NCBI GenBank assembly: GCA_024742995.1
Contig: JANSXK010000006.1
Span: forward strand, 54,776-118,775
Source of the DNA: Gammaproteobacteria bacterium
GTDB lineage: Bacteria > Pseudomonadota > Gammaproteobacteria > Legionellales > Legionellaceae
Reading direction: 5' to 3'
Length of the DNA stretch: 64,000 nt
Shown: positions 53,099 through 63,227 of the stretch, one piece after another
How the letters are laid out: each line of letters starts with the position of its first letter
Numbering within the stretch: position 1 is the first letter of the stretch
Notes under the pieces: generated by a model
Seen by the model: the letters and a program-made list of their open reading frames with translations, nothing else
Databases searched by the model: none
What the model was told of the DNA's origin: nothing
Translations under genes and position numbers: made by a program

Positions 53099-54130
53099 AT
53101 GGATGCTGCGACTGATCAAGCAACCGAAAGTACGGCATTGTTGCAACCAGCGACAACACCGCAAGATCCAAAAATAGCAACGTTGGGATTATTGTATCAA
53201 TTTTTGGAAGATGCTAAACCATCTTCCTTGTTTTCCAGACATTTTTGGGTATCTAAGCCTAAAAAAATTGAATTTCAAGCGATTAAAGATGCACTGGCTC
53301 AGCATCAGTACAAGTCTATAGATGATTTATTTGATATTTCTAATAACCCGGATGTTGATGAAAAAACCAAGTATGTGAAGCAATTGATTCAAACATTAGG
53401 GATCAAGTATTCATTTCATCATTCAGATTCAAAAATGAGAATCATGGATGCACTGATTCAGATTGTGCATATGCGTTATTCACAAGCAGGATTTTTAGAG
53501 GCTGATCTTGTGGCAGTGTTACAGCAGCTGATTACAGTGCAAATTGCAGAGCATCAAAAGAAAGCAGCAAGGGTTCGGCGTTACATAGAGGTCAAGCTTC
53601 CACATGATCTTGATGGTTTGAAGACATCATTGGCTCGTGCTCTAGAAGATATGGAAACGAGTATTACAGATATAGGGAAGGTTGTTGATCCTTCGACAAG
53701 GGGTTCCCAAACATTCCCTCCTGAATATCTCGAACTTTTTGAAAATTCATTGGCAGAAATAGACGATGATGCATCGGGCACGGCAGATTGGCGGTCTCTT
53801 GATGGTAGTGATTTGGAACACCAGGGAGTTTCTGTTTCTGAATTCAAATATGTCGTATGTACGCCAATGACATTGTGTGTCATAGGGTTTATCGGCTTGG
53901 CAATTGTTGCTAATGTGGCCATGCCAATTGTGCCAGTCGTGGTTGTTACCTTGGCAGCCGTGTCACTGATGGCATATGGTGGGTATCTGATGGTTAAAAG
54001 ATGTTCTGTTAATAGGGCGGATAAGATGGGCTCGCAAGCAGAGATGAATCTTTTTGCGCCACGTAATAATACCTTAGGTTATAGCGCGCTATCTCAGGTA
54101 GATCCTAGCACTGTTAATGCAGGGTGCTAG
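53099..54130 (+). CDS. Unknown protein with C-terminal membrane hairpin (tandem paralogue 2)
   Basis: 343 residues; ATG 53099 has CGGAG upstream, while the frame opens 14 codons earlier. Helical N-terminal region with [20 protein letters not shown] (about 147-166), parallel to the helix in the preceding gene. The hairpin (about 257-302) has ANVAMPIV and ends [12 protein letters not shown]; tail of about 40 residues. Beginning is Ala/Thr/Gln rich. Ends tail-to-tail with rph (4-base overlap). No family recognised. Confidence 0.75.
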   Translation: MDAATDQATESTALLQPATTPQDPKIATLGLLYQFLEDAKPSSLFSRHFWVSKPKKIEFQAIKDALAQHQYKSIDDLFDISNNPDVDEKTKYVKQLIQTLGIKYSFHHSDSKMRIMDALIQIVHMRYSQAGFLEADLVAVLQQLITVQIAEHQKKAARVRRYIEVKLPHDLDGLKTSLARALEDMETSITDIGKVVDPSTRGSQTFPPEYLELFENSLAEIDDDASGTADWRSLDGSDLEHQGVSVSEFKYVVCTPMTLCVIGFIGLAIVANVAMPIVPVVVVTLAAVSLMAYGGYLMVKRCSVNRADKMGSQAEMNLFAPRNNTLGYSALSQVDPSTVNAGC

Positions 54131-54834
54131 TTTTGTTTTTGAATTTGAATCAATTGCTCAATACCTGATTCAGCCAAAGCTAACATCTCATTCAATTGAT
54201 TGCGGTTGAAGCTGGCTTCTTCCGCAGTACCTTGTACTTCGATAAATTCGCCTTTATCGTCCATGACCACGTTCATGTCTGTGTCTGCTAAGACATCTTC
54301 TGCATAATCTAAATCCAATACAGGCTGGCCACGATAAATACCCACAGAGACAGCTGCGATATATTGAAATGCCAATTTTTTACGAATTTTTTCATGCGTA
54401 AACAGCCAATCCACGGCATCTTTAAGCGCAACACAAGCACCTGTGATAGCAGCAGTGCGGGTGCCACCATCTGCCTGGATCACATCACAATCTATGGTGA
54501 TTGTGATCTCACCGAGGGCTTTCAAATCAAGACAGCGGCGCAGTGAGCGGCCAATCAGGCGTTGGATTTCTAGCGTGCGGCCCCCTTGTTTGCCTCTGCT
54601 TGCTTCGCGGTCATTGCGGCTATGAGTGGCGCGCGGCAGCATGCCATACTCTGCAGTGATCCAACCCTGGCCTTTACCTTTCAAAAAGCGCGGGACACCA
54701 TCAACGACTGATGCGGTACAAATCACTTTGGTTTGGCCAAACTCAATTAAAACAGAGCCTTCAGCATGACGGGTATATTCCCGTGTGATGGTGATGGGAC
54801 GTAATTGATTGGGTTCACGATGACTTGGGCGCAT
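54127..54834 (-). CDS. rph: Ribonuclease PH
   Basis: 235 residues, phosphate-dependent 3' exonuclease that trims tRNA. Begins [14 protein letters not shown] and carries [33 protein letters not shown] and [16 protein letters not shown], both diagnostic. The start at 54834 matches E. coli Rph; the frame stays open upstream to 54951 inside the envC end. Confidence 0.95.
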   Translation of the reverse strand: MRPSHREPNQLRPITITREYTRHAEGSVLIEFGQTKVICTASVVDGVPRFLKGKGQGWITAEYGMLPRATHSRNDREASRGKQGGRTLEIQRLIGRSLRRCLDLKALGEITITIDCDVIQADGGTRTAAITGACVALKDAVDWLFTHEKIRKKLAFQYIAAVSVGIYRGQPVLDLDYAEDVLADTDMNVVMDDKGEFIEVQGTAEEASFNRNQLNEMLALAESGIEQLIQIQKQN

Positions 54835-54907
54835 GAGATGAGGCACTCCTGGAAAAAACAGAGAGTATAGCAGGCTACGTATGTGAAGCATATAGGCTGT
54901 TCTTTTT

Positions 54908-56023
54908 TCATAACCCTGCCAACCATCTTCGTGGCGACATTGCTTTGCCATGTTGTCGTATTTCGAAGTACAAGCCAGATTCTTTTGAAATCCCTTGGTG
55001 TCCTACCGTGGCAATTTGCTCTCCTTGGCTGATTGTGTCTCCTTTCTGATGCGTCAAAGTGGCATTATTGGCATACAGGGTCATCATGCCCCAACCATGA
55101 TCAATGATCAGTAGTAAACCATAGCCATTCAGCCATTCACTGAAGACTACTTTACCTGGATAAACTGCTTGCACGGGGCTGCCGTCAGCAGCGTAGAGCA
55201 TGATGCCTTGATTGAGCTTTTCAATATGATCAGCATTGACTTGCACGGGGCTGGGTAATTTGTGTTTCATTTTGGTCATTGACTGTCGGGTTTGCACCAC
55301 CGATTGTCGATTGAGCTTACGTAATAAGCGAGTCAAATTGTTGTGATTACGCTGATATTGGGTCAGTTTTTTCTCTTGTTTTTCGATCCGATGATGCAGT
55401 TTATATAATAAGGATTGATGATGATTTTGATGACGTTGCAATTGATCTTGCTCGATTTGTTGTTGGGCTTGCATCTGATGAAGCTGGTGTAATTCTTTTT
55501 GTAATGCATTTTGTTGTGCGTCCAAGGCTACTTGGGTCGATTTGACTTGGTTTAAGGTATCCTTGCTGGCCCGAATCACATATTGATAATAGGTTAATAG
55601 TTTATCGACAGGCGTATGTTTCTTTTGGAGGAATATCCAGCCCAGTGGTTGGGTGGCAGGGTGTTTGTAGCGGGCTGTAATTTGCTGACTGAGTTGTTGC
55701 TGCAATGTGAGAAATTCTTGATTGAGATCCGCTATTTTTTGTTCTAAACGAGTAATTTCTGTTTTTTTAAGGGAGAGTTGTTGTTCAATCTCGGCTAAGT
55801 TTGTTTTGTTCTTTTTGATGAGGGCTTCTGTGGTATCGAGCTCTTTTTGTAATCGTGCTTGACGTGCCTGCGTCTTCGATAGTTTTTTTTCTAAGATTTG
55901 GATTTTATGGTCTAATTGTTGAAGGGAGCGCTGGGTTTCATGGATGCTGCGGCCATAGGTCAACATGCTGAAGCATAAAATCCATACGGTGATACTGAGG
56001 TGTAAAAGCTTAGTTTTTGTCAT
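54908..56023 (-). CDS. envC: Murein hydrolase activator EnvC
   Basis: 371 residues: signal peptide (1-24), long coiled coil (about 25-240, Gln/Leu/Lys rich), then a degenerate LytM domain. Catalytic positions are lost as in E. coli EnvC: YANN where active LytM enzymes have YxH, and LYFEIR instead of LHFEIR. Such proteins do not cut peptidoglycan but switch on the amidases AmiA/AmiB at the division site. Overlaps gpmI by 14 bases. Confidence 0.9.
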   Translation of the reverse strand: MTKTKLLHLSITVWILCFSMLTYGRSIHETQRSLQQLDHKIQILEKKLSKTQARQARLQKELDTTEALIKKNKTNLAEIEQQLSLKKTEITRLEQKIADLNQEFLTLQQQLSQQITARYKHPATQPLGWIFLQKKHTPVDKLLTYYQYVIRASKDTLNQVKSTQVALDAQQNALQKELHQLHQMQAQQQIEQDQLQRHQNHHQSLLYKLHHRIEKQEKKLTQYQRNHNNLTRLLRKLNRQSVVQTRQSMTKMKHKLPSPVQVNADHIEKLNQGIMLYAADGSPVQAVYPGKVVFSEWLNGYGLLLIIDHGWGMMTLYANNATLTHQKGDTISQGEQIATVGHQGISKESGLYFEIRQHGKAMSPRRWLAGL

Positions 56024-57554
56024 ATGTTTCCCATAATACTTTGCCGGTCATCGCTGCAGGCGGTTGGATATTTAATAACGCTAAGATGGTGGGTGCAATA
56101 TCCACCAAACTTGCTGAGGTCATTTGAAACCTGCGGTCGGGATCACCCACATAGAGCAGTGGTACTGGCTCGCAAGTATGTGCGGTATGTGCTTGTTGTG
56201 TTTCGTCGTTAAACATACATTCTGCATTGCCATGGTCGGCGGTAATCAACAAATGTCCCTTTACTTTTTTTACAGCGGCGCCAATGGCTTCTAGTGCTTT
56301 ATCAAGTGCTTCAATGGCTTTGACGGTGGCGTTGAAATCTCCGGAATGCCCAACCATATCAGCGTTGGCAAAATTACAAATGATGACATCATAAGCCTCA
56401 GCGGTGATAGCGTTTGTCAATGCTTGGGTTAATTGTGGTGCACTCATTTCAGGTTGCAAATCATACGTGGCGATTTGAGGTGACGGAATGAGGGTTCTCT
56501 TTTCTAGGGCAAAGGGTTGTTCATTGCCGCCGTTGAAAAAGAAAGTGACATGGGCGTATTTTTCAGTTTCAGCGATGCGTAATTGACGAAGGCTATGGTT
56601 GGCTAGAACTTCACCTAGGGTGTTGGTCAAGGGTCGTGGTGGAAACGCAGGTTCAGTCGCTAAGGTAGGATCATATTCGGTCATGCTGACAAAATGAGCT
56701 AATTTTGGTACGACCTGACGTTGAAAGCCTTCAAAGTCTGGTTGTAAAAAGGCTTGCGACAGTTGTTTGGCACGATCCGCACGAAAATTATAATAAAACA
56801 CTGCATCGCCATCTGTGATAGGGGTTGCTGGGCCGATGAGTGTGGGGGGGAAAAACTCATCACTCACGTTTTGTGCATAATGGGCATCAATCGCTGCTTC
56901 TGGATTTGGGAAATGATGTTCACTGTTGCCTTGGGTGAGTAAGGCATATACGGATTCGATTCTAGGCCAACGGCGATCACGATCCATCGCCCAATAGCGT
57001 CCGCTTAAAGAACAAATTTTGGCGACGGGATATTGCTTTAAACTGTCTTGCAAGGCGCGTAGGTTGCTTTTGACTTGCTTCGGCGGTGTGTCACGACCGT
57101 CGAGGAAGAGATGTAAACAGACATTTGAAAATGAGTGTTGGGCACACAGGGCCAAAAATGCAAATAAATGCGCCTGATGGCTATGCACGCCGCCGGGAGA
57201 AAAGAGTCCCATGACGTGAATGGCTTTTTGCTGACGTTTTGCATCGTCGATCATCGTCAGTAATACGGGGTTTTGAAAAAAGGCGTCGGTTTCGATGGCG
57301 TGATTGATAAAGGTGAAATCTTGCAGGATTTGCTGTCCTGCACCGATGTGCATATGACCCACTTCTGAATTACCCATTTGTCCTTCAGGCAATCCGACTT
57401 GGTTGCCCGAAGCTTCCAATAACAGATGTGGGCAGGTTTTCCACCAATGATCCCATTGTGGAATATTGGCTGCGGCAATGGCATTGTGCGTCGGATCTTC
57501 GCGGTATCCCCATCCATCCAGAATGATCAAAACGACCGCTTTAAGCTTTGACAT
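56010..57554 (-). CDS. gpmI: 2,3-bisphosphoglycerate-independent phosphoglycerate mutase
   Basis: 514 residues, alkaline phosphatase-like. Manganese ligands in ILDGWGYRED (11-20) and LITADHGNAECM; the phosphorylated Ser63 lies in EGQMGNSEVGHMHIG. Interconverts 3- and 2-phosphoglycerate in glycolysis. First gene of a two-gene unit with envC, a frequent pairing in gammaproteobacteria, and divergent from uppS. Confidence 0.96.
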   Translation of the reverse strand: MSKLKAVVLIILDGWGYREDPTHNAIAAANIPQWDHWWKTCPHLLLEASGNQVGLPEGQMGNSEVGHMHIGAGQQILQDFTFINHAIETDAFFQNPVLLTMIDDAKRQQKAIHVMGLFSPGGVHSHQAHLFAFLALCAQHSFSNVCLHLFLDGRDTPPKQVKSNLRALQDSLKQYPVAKICSLSGRYWAMDRDRRWPRIESVYALLTQGNSEHHFPNPEAAIDAHYAQNVSDEFFPPTLIGPATPITDGDAVFYYNFRADRAKQLSQAFLQPDFEGFQRQVVPKLAHFVSMTEYDPTLATEPAFPPRPLTNTLGEVLANHSLRQLRIAETEKYAHVTFFFNGGNEQPFALEKRTLIPSPQIATYDLQPEMSAPQLTQALTNAITAEAYDVIICNFANADMVGHSGDFNATVKAIEALDKALEAIGAAVKKVKGHLLITADHGNAECMFNDETQQAHTAHTCEPVPLLYVGDPDRRFQMTSASLVDIAPTILALLNIQPPAAMTGKVLWETYDKN

Positions 57555-57622
57555 AAATTCACTTAATTTTTTTTTACAAAGAGGTTAGACTATAGGACAT
57601 TTTTACGGATGGATGAAGTAGT

Positions 57623-58354
57623 TTGACTCAAAAAATACCACAACATGTTGCTATCATCATGGATGGCAATGGTCGCTGGGCAGAACAACGAGGTTTGCCG
57701 CGCAGCGAAGGTCATCGTGCAGGCTATGATGTGGTGAAACGCATTTTGCAGGCGTGTGCTGATCATAAAGTTTCAGTCTTGAGTGTTTGGGCGTTTGGTC
57801 GTGATAATTGGGGGCGGCCGCCTTCGGAAGTTGATTTTCTCATGCAATTGTTATTGTCGGGTTTGAATACGGACTTGGAAGAATTGCACGCGGCTGGGGT
57901 GCGATTGATGTTTACAGGTTCGCGTACAGAATTACCAGATATGTTACAAATGGCAATCCGTAAAGCAGAAGAGTACACCAAAGACAATCAAGCGTTGATA
58001 TTAAATGTGGTGTTTAACTACGGCGGGAAATGGGACATTCTGCAAGCCGTCAAACGTATCAGTCAGGACGTGCTTGATGGCGCGATTGAGATTGCTGATA
58101 TCGACGAAAAGAAGTTTGTTCCTTATTTGAATACTGCAGCGTTGCCCGATCCAGATTTATTCATTCGAACCAGTGGTGAGCAACGTATCAGTGACTTTTT
58201 TCTGTGGCAATTGGCATACACAGAATTATTCTTTTCTGAATTGTGCTGGCCTGACTTTACGGTTGAGGAGCTTTCTCGAGCTTTGGCGTGTTATGCACAA
58301 CGTGAACGGCGGTTTGGTCAAACCTCGAAACAATTGGAAAATACTCATGTTTAA
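57623..58354 (+). CDS. uppS: Undecaprenyl diphosphate synthase
   Basis: 243 residues, cis-prenyltransferase: HVAIIMDGNGRWAEQRG near the start (Asp14 binds magnesium), SVWAFGRDNWGRP, and DLFIRTSGEQRISDFFLWQLAYTELFF. Makes the C55 carrier lipid for peptidoglycan and O-antigen. Start is TTG 57623; the nearby ATG 57612 runs into a stop after two codons. First gene of uppS-cdsA-rseP-bamA-skp; dxr, often directly upstream, is absent here. Confidence 0.95.
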   Translation: MTQKIPQHVAIIMDGNGRWAEQRGLPRSEGHRAGYDVVKRILQACADHKVSVLSVWAFGRDNWGRPPSEVDFLMQLLLSGLNTDLEELHAAGVRLMFTGSRTELPDMLQMAIRKAEEYTKDNQALILNVVFNYGGKWDILQAVKRISQDVLDGAIEIADIDEKKFVPYLNTAALPDPDLFIRTSGEQRISDFFLWQLAYTELFFSELCWPDFTVEELSRALACYAQRERRFGQTSKQLENTHV

Positions 58355-59135
58355 ACAACGTTTTTTGACGGCTTTGGTTCTGATTCCTTTGGTATTGGTG
58401 GGTATTTTTTATGCCAATGATGCATTTTTAGCGGGGGTTGTGACGACCTTGGTGTTGGCGCTGGCTTGGGAGTGGGTTGCATTGATTCCACTGTCACGCT
58501 TGTCGACTAAAATAGGTTTTTTCGCTGGGTTGATTGGTGTGATTGGTGGCATGTTTTGGCTATTGCCCATCAGTTTGTTGGTGGATGGCTTATTGTGGTG
58601 CGGTATTTTGATTGCTTTGGTGACTTATCCAAAATCGACTGCGGTTTGGGGTAAATCCTGGTTGGTCATGGGTTTGGCCTGGTTTCTTTTGGCGTTATTT
58701 GCCAATAGTATTTGGGCGTTGTTGCATGTGTCACAAGGACGCGGTTTGTTGGTCTATTTGTTATGTTTGGTATGGGCGACAGATATTGGTGCTTACGCCG
58801 CGGGCAAGCTTTGGGGTAAACATCGTCTGATTCCCAATGTCAGTCCAGGTAAAACAATAGAAGGCACTTCAGGGGGGGCTGTATTGGCATTGCTCGTTGC
58901 GGGCTTGGGGGCATTTTATTTTCAGCCACAACAGTTGATGTTTTGGTTTTGCAAAGCGTTGGTTATCATCGGGTTGGCGATGATTGGGGATTTATTCATC
59001 AGTATGTTAAAGCGTAGGTGTCAGGTGAAGGATACGGGTCATATTTTGCCAGGGCATGGCGGGATTTTAGATCGTCTAGATAGTCTGATCGCAGCGGTGC
59101 CGTTTTTTTACTATTTTTACCAGAGTATGATCTAA
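58347..59135 (+). CDS. cdsA: Phosphatidate cytidylyltransferase
   Basis: 262 residues, about eight membrane helices, with the family signature (LKRRCQVKDTGHILPGHGGILDRLDS) near the end. Makes CDP-diacylglycerol for phospholipid synthesis. ATG 58347 lies inside the last codons of uppS; the much longer upstream frame is an antisense-like artefact of uppS. Ends at the base before the rseP ATG. Confidence 0.95.
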   Translation: MFKQRFLTALVLIPLVLVGIFYANDAFLAGVVTTLVLALAWEWVALIPLSRLSTKIGFFAGLIGVIGGMFWLLPISLLVDGLLWCGILIALVTYPKSTAVWGKSWLVMGLAWFLLALFANSIWALLHVSQGRGLLVYLLCLVWATDIGAYAAGKLWGKHRLIPNVSPGKTIEGTSGGAVLALLVAGLGAFYFQPQQLMFWFCKALVIIGLAMIGDLFISMLKRRCQVKDTGHILPGHGGILDRLDSLIAAVPFFYYFYQSMI

Positions 59136-60473
59136 ATGTTGTCCTCCATTTTCTATTTCATCGTTACCCTGTTTTTGTTGATTTTGGTGCATGAGGCCGG
59201 TCATTTTTTTGTGGCGCGTTGGTGCGGGGTGAAAGTGCTACGTTTTTCATTTGGCTTTGGCAAAGTATTGGCTGCTTGGCATGACAAAAAGGGTACAGAA
59301 TATACATTATCGATCCTTCCATTAGGGGGGTATGTGAAATTATTGGATGACAGTGAAGGTTTGGTGCCTGTTCAGCAACGTAGACAAGCATTAAATCATC
59401 AGCCACTTGGGATCCGGGTCGCGGTGGTATTGGCAGGGCCATTGTTTAATTTTTTATTTGCTTTTTTGATACTGTGGTTGGTTGCCGTGATTGGCATCAA
59501 ATCGTTTGCTCCTAGAATCGATCACGTGCGTGCTGGTACTGTTGCGGCACAGGCGCAATTAGGTTCTATGCAAGAAATCATTGCCATTGATGGTAAGAAG
59601 ATCAACCATTGGCGCGATGTGCATTACACCTTGATGCCGTTGCTCGGATCTAAACAATCGATCACGGTGACGGAAAAATCATTGCGAGATGCGACAATCA
59701 CTGAGCACCGCTTGTCTTTGGCATCCTGGCACATGGATTCGCAGCATCCTGAATTGTTGGCTAGTTTGGGCATTGTCCCTTTGTTTCCTAAGGTGCCACC
59801 GGTTGTGGATGCTGTCATACCAGATTCTCCTGCGCAAACCGCAGGATTGGAAATAGGGGATGAAATTATTGCAGTGGATGATCATCCCATAACGGACTGG
59901 CTGGATTTGGTCGCTTATGTGAAAGCACGCCCAGGGACACGTATTGTGGTGAAACTGCGACGTCAGGGACAGATGCAGCGCTTAGTGGCAGAGTTACGTC
60001 CAGCAGCGGAGGGGGCGCAAAGCCTTTTGGGGGTGCGCACTCGTCGTCCAGAGATTCCACCTGATTGGTTGCGATGGGAGCGAAGTGGTCCTATTGATGC
60101 GATCGGTCAAGCGTTTCATCAGACCCTATCGTTAACGACGATGACATGCACGTTGATTGGGCGAACGTTGGTTGGGGCTTTATCGCTCGATCATATCAGT
60201 GGTCCCGTTGGGATTGCGAAAGCAGCTGGTGAATCTGCACACACTGGCTTGGTGTATTATTTGTTTTTTATTGCTTTATTGAGCATCAGTATTGGGGTGT
60301 TAAATTTATTGCCCATTCCTTTATTGGATGGCGGACATTTGTTGTATTACCTCATAGAATTTGTGATTCGTCGCCCGTTGTCTGCGGGGTTTAAAAGCGG
60401 GGGTGCAATGATTGGGATAGGATTGATTATCCTTGTCACGGTGATTGCTTTGGTGAACGATCTTCAGACTTGA
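59136..60473 (+). CDS. rseP: Site-2 zinc protease RseP
   Basis: 445 residues: HEAGHFFVARW (His19, Glu20, His23) is the zinc site in the first membrane helix; two PDZ domains lie between about 110 and 290 (PDSPAQTAGLEIGDEIIAVDD is the clearer one); the third zinc ligand is in PIPLLDGGHLLYYLIE. Cleaves anti-sigma factors and signal peptide remnants in the inner membrane. Confidence 0.95.
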   Translation: MLSSIFYFIVTLFLLILVHEAGHFFVARWCGVKVLRFSFGFGKVLAAWHDKKGTEYTLSILPLGGYVKLLDDSEGLVPVQQRRQALNHQPLGIRVAVVLAGPLFNFLFAFLILWLVAVIGIKSFAPRIDHVRAGTVAAQAQLGSMQEIIAIDGKKINHWRDVHYTLMPLLGSKQSITVTEKSLRDATITEHRLSLASWHMDSQHPELLASLGIVPLFPKVPPVVDAVIPDSPAQTAGLEIGDEIIAVDDHPITDWLDLVAYVKARPGTRIVVKLRRQGQMQRLVAELRPAAEGAQSLLGVRTRRPEIPPDWLRWERSGPIDAIGQAFHQTLSLTTMTCTLIGRTLVGALSLDHISGPVGIAKAAGESAHTGLVYYLFFIALLSISIGVLNLLPIPLLDGGHLLYYLIEFVIRRPLSAGFKSGGAMIGIGLIILVTVIALVNDLQT

Positions 60474-60563
60474 TAATGGTCGGAACTCGTGTTAGGGTCG
60501 CCACACTGAATTGTGAAGACAGATTCTGAGTTTAAAACTTGTTTTGCAGGATTAATAATAAAT

Positions 60564-62870
60564 ATGAAAAATATTCGTAAAAGCCTAGTGCTACTGGCAT
60601 TTTGTGCCAGTGCCTGGTTTTCAGATGTGTCTGCAAGTCAAGGATTTGTTGTAAAAGACATTAAAGTGACCGGTCTTAAGCGTGTTAGTGTGGGTACGGT
60701 GCTTAATTATCTTCCAGTTCAAGTGGGCGAAGAAGTTGACTCTGAAGACACGCCGCGCATTATTCGCGCATTGTACGAAACAGGGTTTTTCCAATCCGTG
60801 GTTTTGAAGCGCCAAGGCTCAGTGTTGATTGTACAAGTGATAGAGCGTTCTACCGTAGGCTCTGTGACTGTGGTTGGGAATAAAGAAATTCCTACTGAGA
60901 AAATGAAGGATTTGCTCAAAGAGATTGGTTTGGTTAAAGGCCAAGTGTATCAGCGATCTGCTTTGGAATTACTGAAAAAGAATTTAAAACAAGCTTATAA
61001 TGCACGTGGTAAATACAATGCGCGTATCACGTCTAAAGTGACGCCGCTGACTGAAAATCGTGTGGCCATTAGTGTGACCATTTCAGAAGGGCGAGTATCG
61101 CGCATCAAAGACATCAAGATCGTTGGTAACCGTGATTTTTCTACGCATGAACTTATGTCGCAAATGTCACTGACCAATAGTAATATTCTGACCTATTTCT
61201 CTAAAAAAGATCAGTATTCTAAAGCTTCTATGGACGCTTCTCTGGAATCCTTGCGTTCATTTTATCTGGATCACGGCTATTTGAAGTTTAAGGTGATATC
61301 GTCACAGGTGTTGTTGGCGCCAGATCGCAAAGATGTATTTATCAATATCCACATCGAAGAGGGCCCTCAATACCATTTTTCTGGCTATGAGCTGACGGGT
61401 AAGCTCATTTTGCCTAAAGAGAAATTACAGCCTTTGGTACAAGTCAAAGAAGGGGAAGTTTTTTCGCGTAAAAAAGTAACCGAAACCATTGCTGACATCA
61501 ATGTGGCCTTGGGAGATATTGGTTATGGATTTCCAGCAGTGAATGCAGAACCACATATCGATGAAAAAAATAAAACCGTGTTCATTCGCTTTGTGATTGA
61601 TCCAGGTCGGCATGTGTACGTGCGGCGTATTAATTTTCATGGTAATACCAAAACTTCTGATGAGTTATTGCGTAATGTGATTCGGCAAACAGAGGCGTCG
61701 TTATTGTCATTACATCATATTAAAGAATCAGAGCGGCAATTACGCTTACTCAGTTATTTGAAAGATGTCGATATCAAAACCACACCGATCCCAGGTGCCA
61801 ACAATCAAGTGGATTTAGATGTCGAAGTGGCGGAAGCACCTTCAGCAGAAGCGAGTGCATCTGTGGGTTATGGTTCGACAGGACCCCAGGTCAATGCGTC
61901 CTTCAATCAATACAATTTTATGGGAACCGGCCGGACCGTTGGTTTGTCATTTAATGCGAGCTGGTGGGGTCAAAATTACTCATTCAACTATTTCAATCCT
62001 TTTTATACGCCAACGGGCATTGGTCGTGGTATGAATGCATACTTTCAAAAAGTGGATCCGAAACATTTGGATGTTAGTATGTACAATTCAGATCGCTACG
62101 GCGGTGATGTGAATTACACCGTACGTCTCAGCGATGCCAGTAGCTTGCAGTTGGGTTATGGTTATCAAGGTATGTCCATTCGATCCGTCGGTTGGGTGCA
62201 GCAGATTCAAAATTTCGTAGATTTACATGGTTGGCAGTTTGATCAAATACGATTGGTGGCAGGTTGGAGTCGTAACACCTATGACCGGATGCCTTACCCG
62301 ACAAAAGGGGTGAATCAACAAGCCGTGTGGTCGTTTGTCTTACCCGCATCAACGCAATCCTTAAATTATTATAAAGGGTCTTATCAAGCGCATATGTATT
62401 ACCCCTTAATGAAAGGGTTTATTCTCTCTCTTTTGGGGGATATCGGTTACGGTAATACATACGGCAGACAAGGGTTGCCTTTTTACGAAAACTTCTTCGC
62501 AGGTGGTATTGCGCAACCTGGTCAAGTCAGGGGTTATGATAACTACTCCTTAGGTCCAATAGACAGCACAGGTCGTGCGTTGGGTGCAAACTTTTTAGTG
62601 AATGGTTCAGCCGGAGTGGTCTTACCCTACCCATTCAGTCGTGAAACCATCCGTACCACTTTATTTGTAGATGGCGGTAACGTGTTCGCAGATGGCATCC
62701 CAGCAAATTTGACAGGAACAGCTTCAGGTCCACTACGGTTTTCCGGTGGTATTTCGCTAGAATGGCGTTCACCAGTAGGGCCATTGGCTTTCAGTGTGGC
62801 AGCACCGATTAATAAGCAGCCAAATGATCAGACGCAATACTTCCAGTTTACAGCCTCAACAGGTTTCTAA
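60564..62870 (+). CDS. bamA: Outer membrane protein assembly factor BamA
   Basis: 768 residues: signal peptide (cleaved after about 25, SDVSA/S), five POTRA domains (about 26-420), then a 16-strand barrel ending in Phe (TASTGF), as outer membrane proteins do. The VRGY motif of the barrel lid is seen in PGQVRGYDNYSLG. Core of the BAM insertase; BamE is also in the window (35714). ATG 60564 is chosen by signal peptide; an in-frame ATG at 60513 lies upstream. Confidence 0.95.
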   Translation: MKNIRKSLVLLAFCASAWFSDVSASQGFVVKDIKVTGLKRVSVGTVLNYLPVQVGEEVDSEDTPRIIRALYETGFFQSVVLKRQGSVLIVQVIERSTVGSVTVVGNKEIPTEKMKDLLKEIGLVKGQVYQRSALELLKKNLKQAYNARGKYNARITSKVTPLTENRVAISVTISEGRVSRIKDIKIVGNRDFSTHELMSQMSLTNSNILTYFSKKDQYSKASMDASLESLRSFYLDHGYLKFKVISSQVLLAPDRKDVFINIHIEEGPQYHFSGYELTGKLILPKEKLQPLVQVKEGEVFSRKKVTETIADINVALGDIGYGFPAVNAEPHIDEKNKTVFIRFVIDPGRHVYVRRINFHGNTKTSDELLRNVIRQTEASLLSLHHIKESERQLRLLSYLKDVDIKTTPIPGANNQVDLDVEVAEAPSAEASASVGYGSTGPQVNASFNQYNFMGTGRTVGLSFNASWWGQNYSFNYFNPFYTPTGIGRGMNAYFQKVDPKHLDVSMYNSDRYGGDVNYTVRLSDASSLQLGYGYQGMSIRSVGWVQQIQNFVDLHGWQFDQIRLVAGWSRNTYDRMPYPTKGVNQQAVWSFVLPASTQSLNYYKGSYQAHMYYPLMKGFILSLLGDIGYGNTYGRQGLPFYENFFAGGIAQPGQVRGYDNYSLGPIDSTGRALGANFLVNGSAGVVLPYPFSRETIRTTLFVDGGNVFADGIPANLTGTASGPLRFSGGISLEWRSPVGPLAFSVAAPINKQPNDQTQYFQFTASTGF

Positions 62871-62874
62871 AGTC

Positions 62875-62996
62875 AGGACTGCCGCAAAGCGACGATCTCT
62901 TCGTTAAATCTTTTTTTTAATTCGGTCATTTAGTATGTCTAAACTCCCGAATTAAAAAAAAGATTTGCCTCGATCTCGTTGCTTTGCGGCGGTCCT
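62875..62996. repeat. 122-base foldback (MITE-like or strong hairpin)
   Basis: Imperfect inverted repeat: outer arms AGGACTGCCGCAAAGC and its complement GCTTTGCGGCGGTCCT (15 of 16 pairs), then further inward AAATCTTTTTTTTAATTCGG pairing perfectly with its complement at 62948-62967. About 50-base arms with a loop of about 20. It carries no open frame. The T8 run in the left arm could end transcription after bamA. Confidence 0.8.
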
Positions 62997-63032
62997 GGTA
63001 TAACGCCCTTTCATTCGGTCCTTCTCTCCATT

Positions 63033-63102
63033 GGACGGATGAGGGCCATTAATATCCCTTCTCCCCCCAGGGGAGAAGGTGCCCGTAGGGCGGATGAGAG
63101 GG
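63033..63102. repeat. Third copy of the GAGAAGGTGCCC dispersed repeat
   Basis: CCTTCTCCCC (63057-63066) and GGGGAGAAGG (63070-63079) form a hairpin, continuing into tgcccgtagggcggatgag, identical to the right arm at 46991-47022 for over 28 bases. A partial extra copy (ggacggatgaggg, 63033-63045) precedes it in the same direction. Confidence 0.8.
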
Positions 63103-63227
63103 ATAACGTTCGCTTCGACCTCTTCCCTTTCTTGAAAGAATAATTAAAACAGTCTTTTCAGCTGGTGTGGAATTGTGCTACGATCAGCGCTGTTTTCAGC
63201 ATATCTTTAAACTTTGGAGATTTTATA

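Larger units (their letters stand above)
62871..63227 (+). other. Intergenic region between bamA and skp, filled by repeats
   Basis: 357 bases without a gene. It holds a 122-base foldback element (62875-62996), a copy of the GAGAAGGTGCCC repeat (63033-63102), and an A+T-rich end before skp with GGAGA as ribosome-binding site. In most relatives skp follows bamA closely, so both repeats probably inserted later. A separate skp promoter within 63110-63205 is plausible but no clear box pair was found. Confidence 0.6.
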
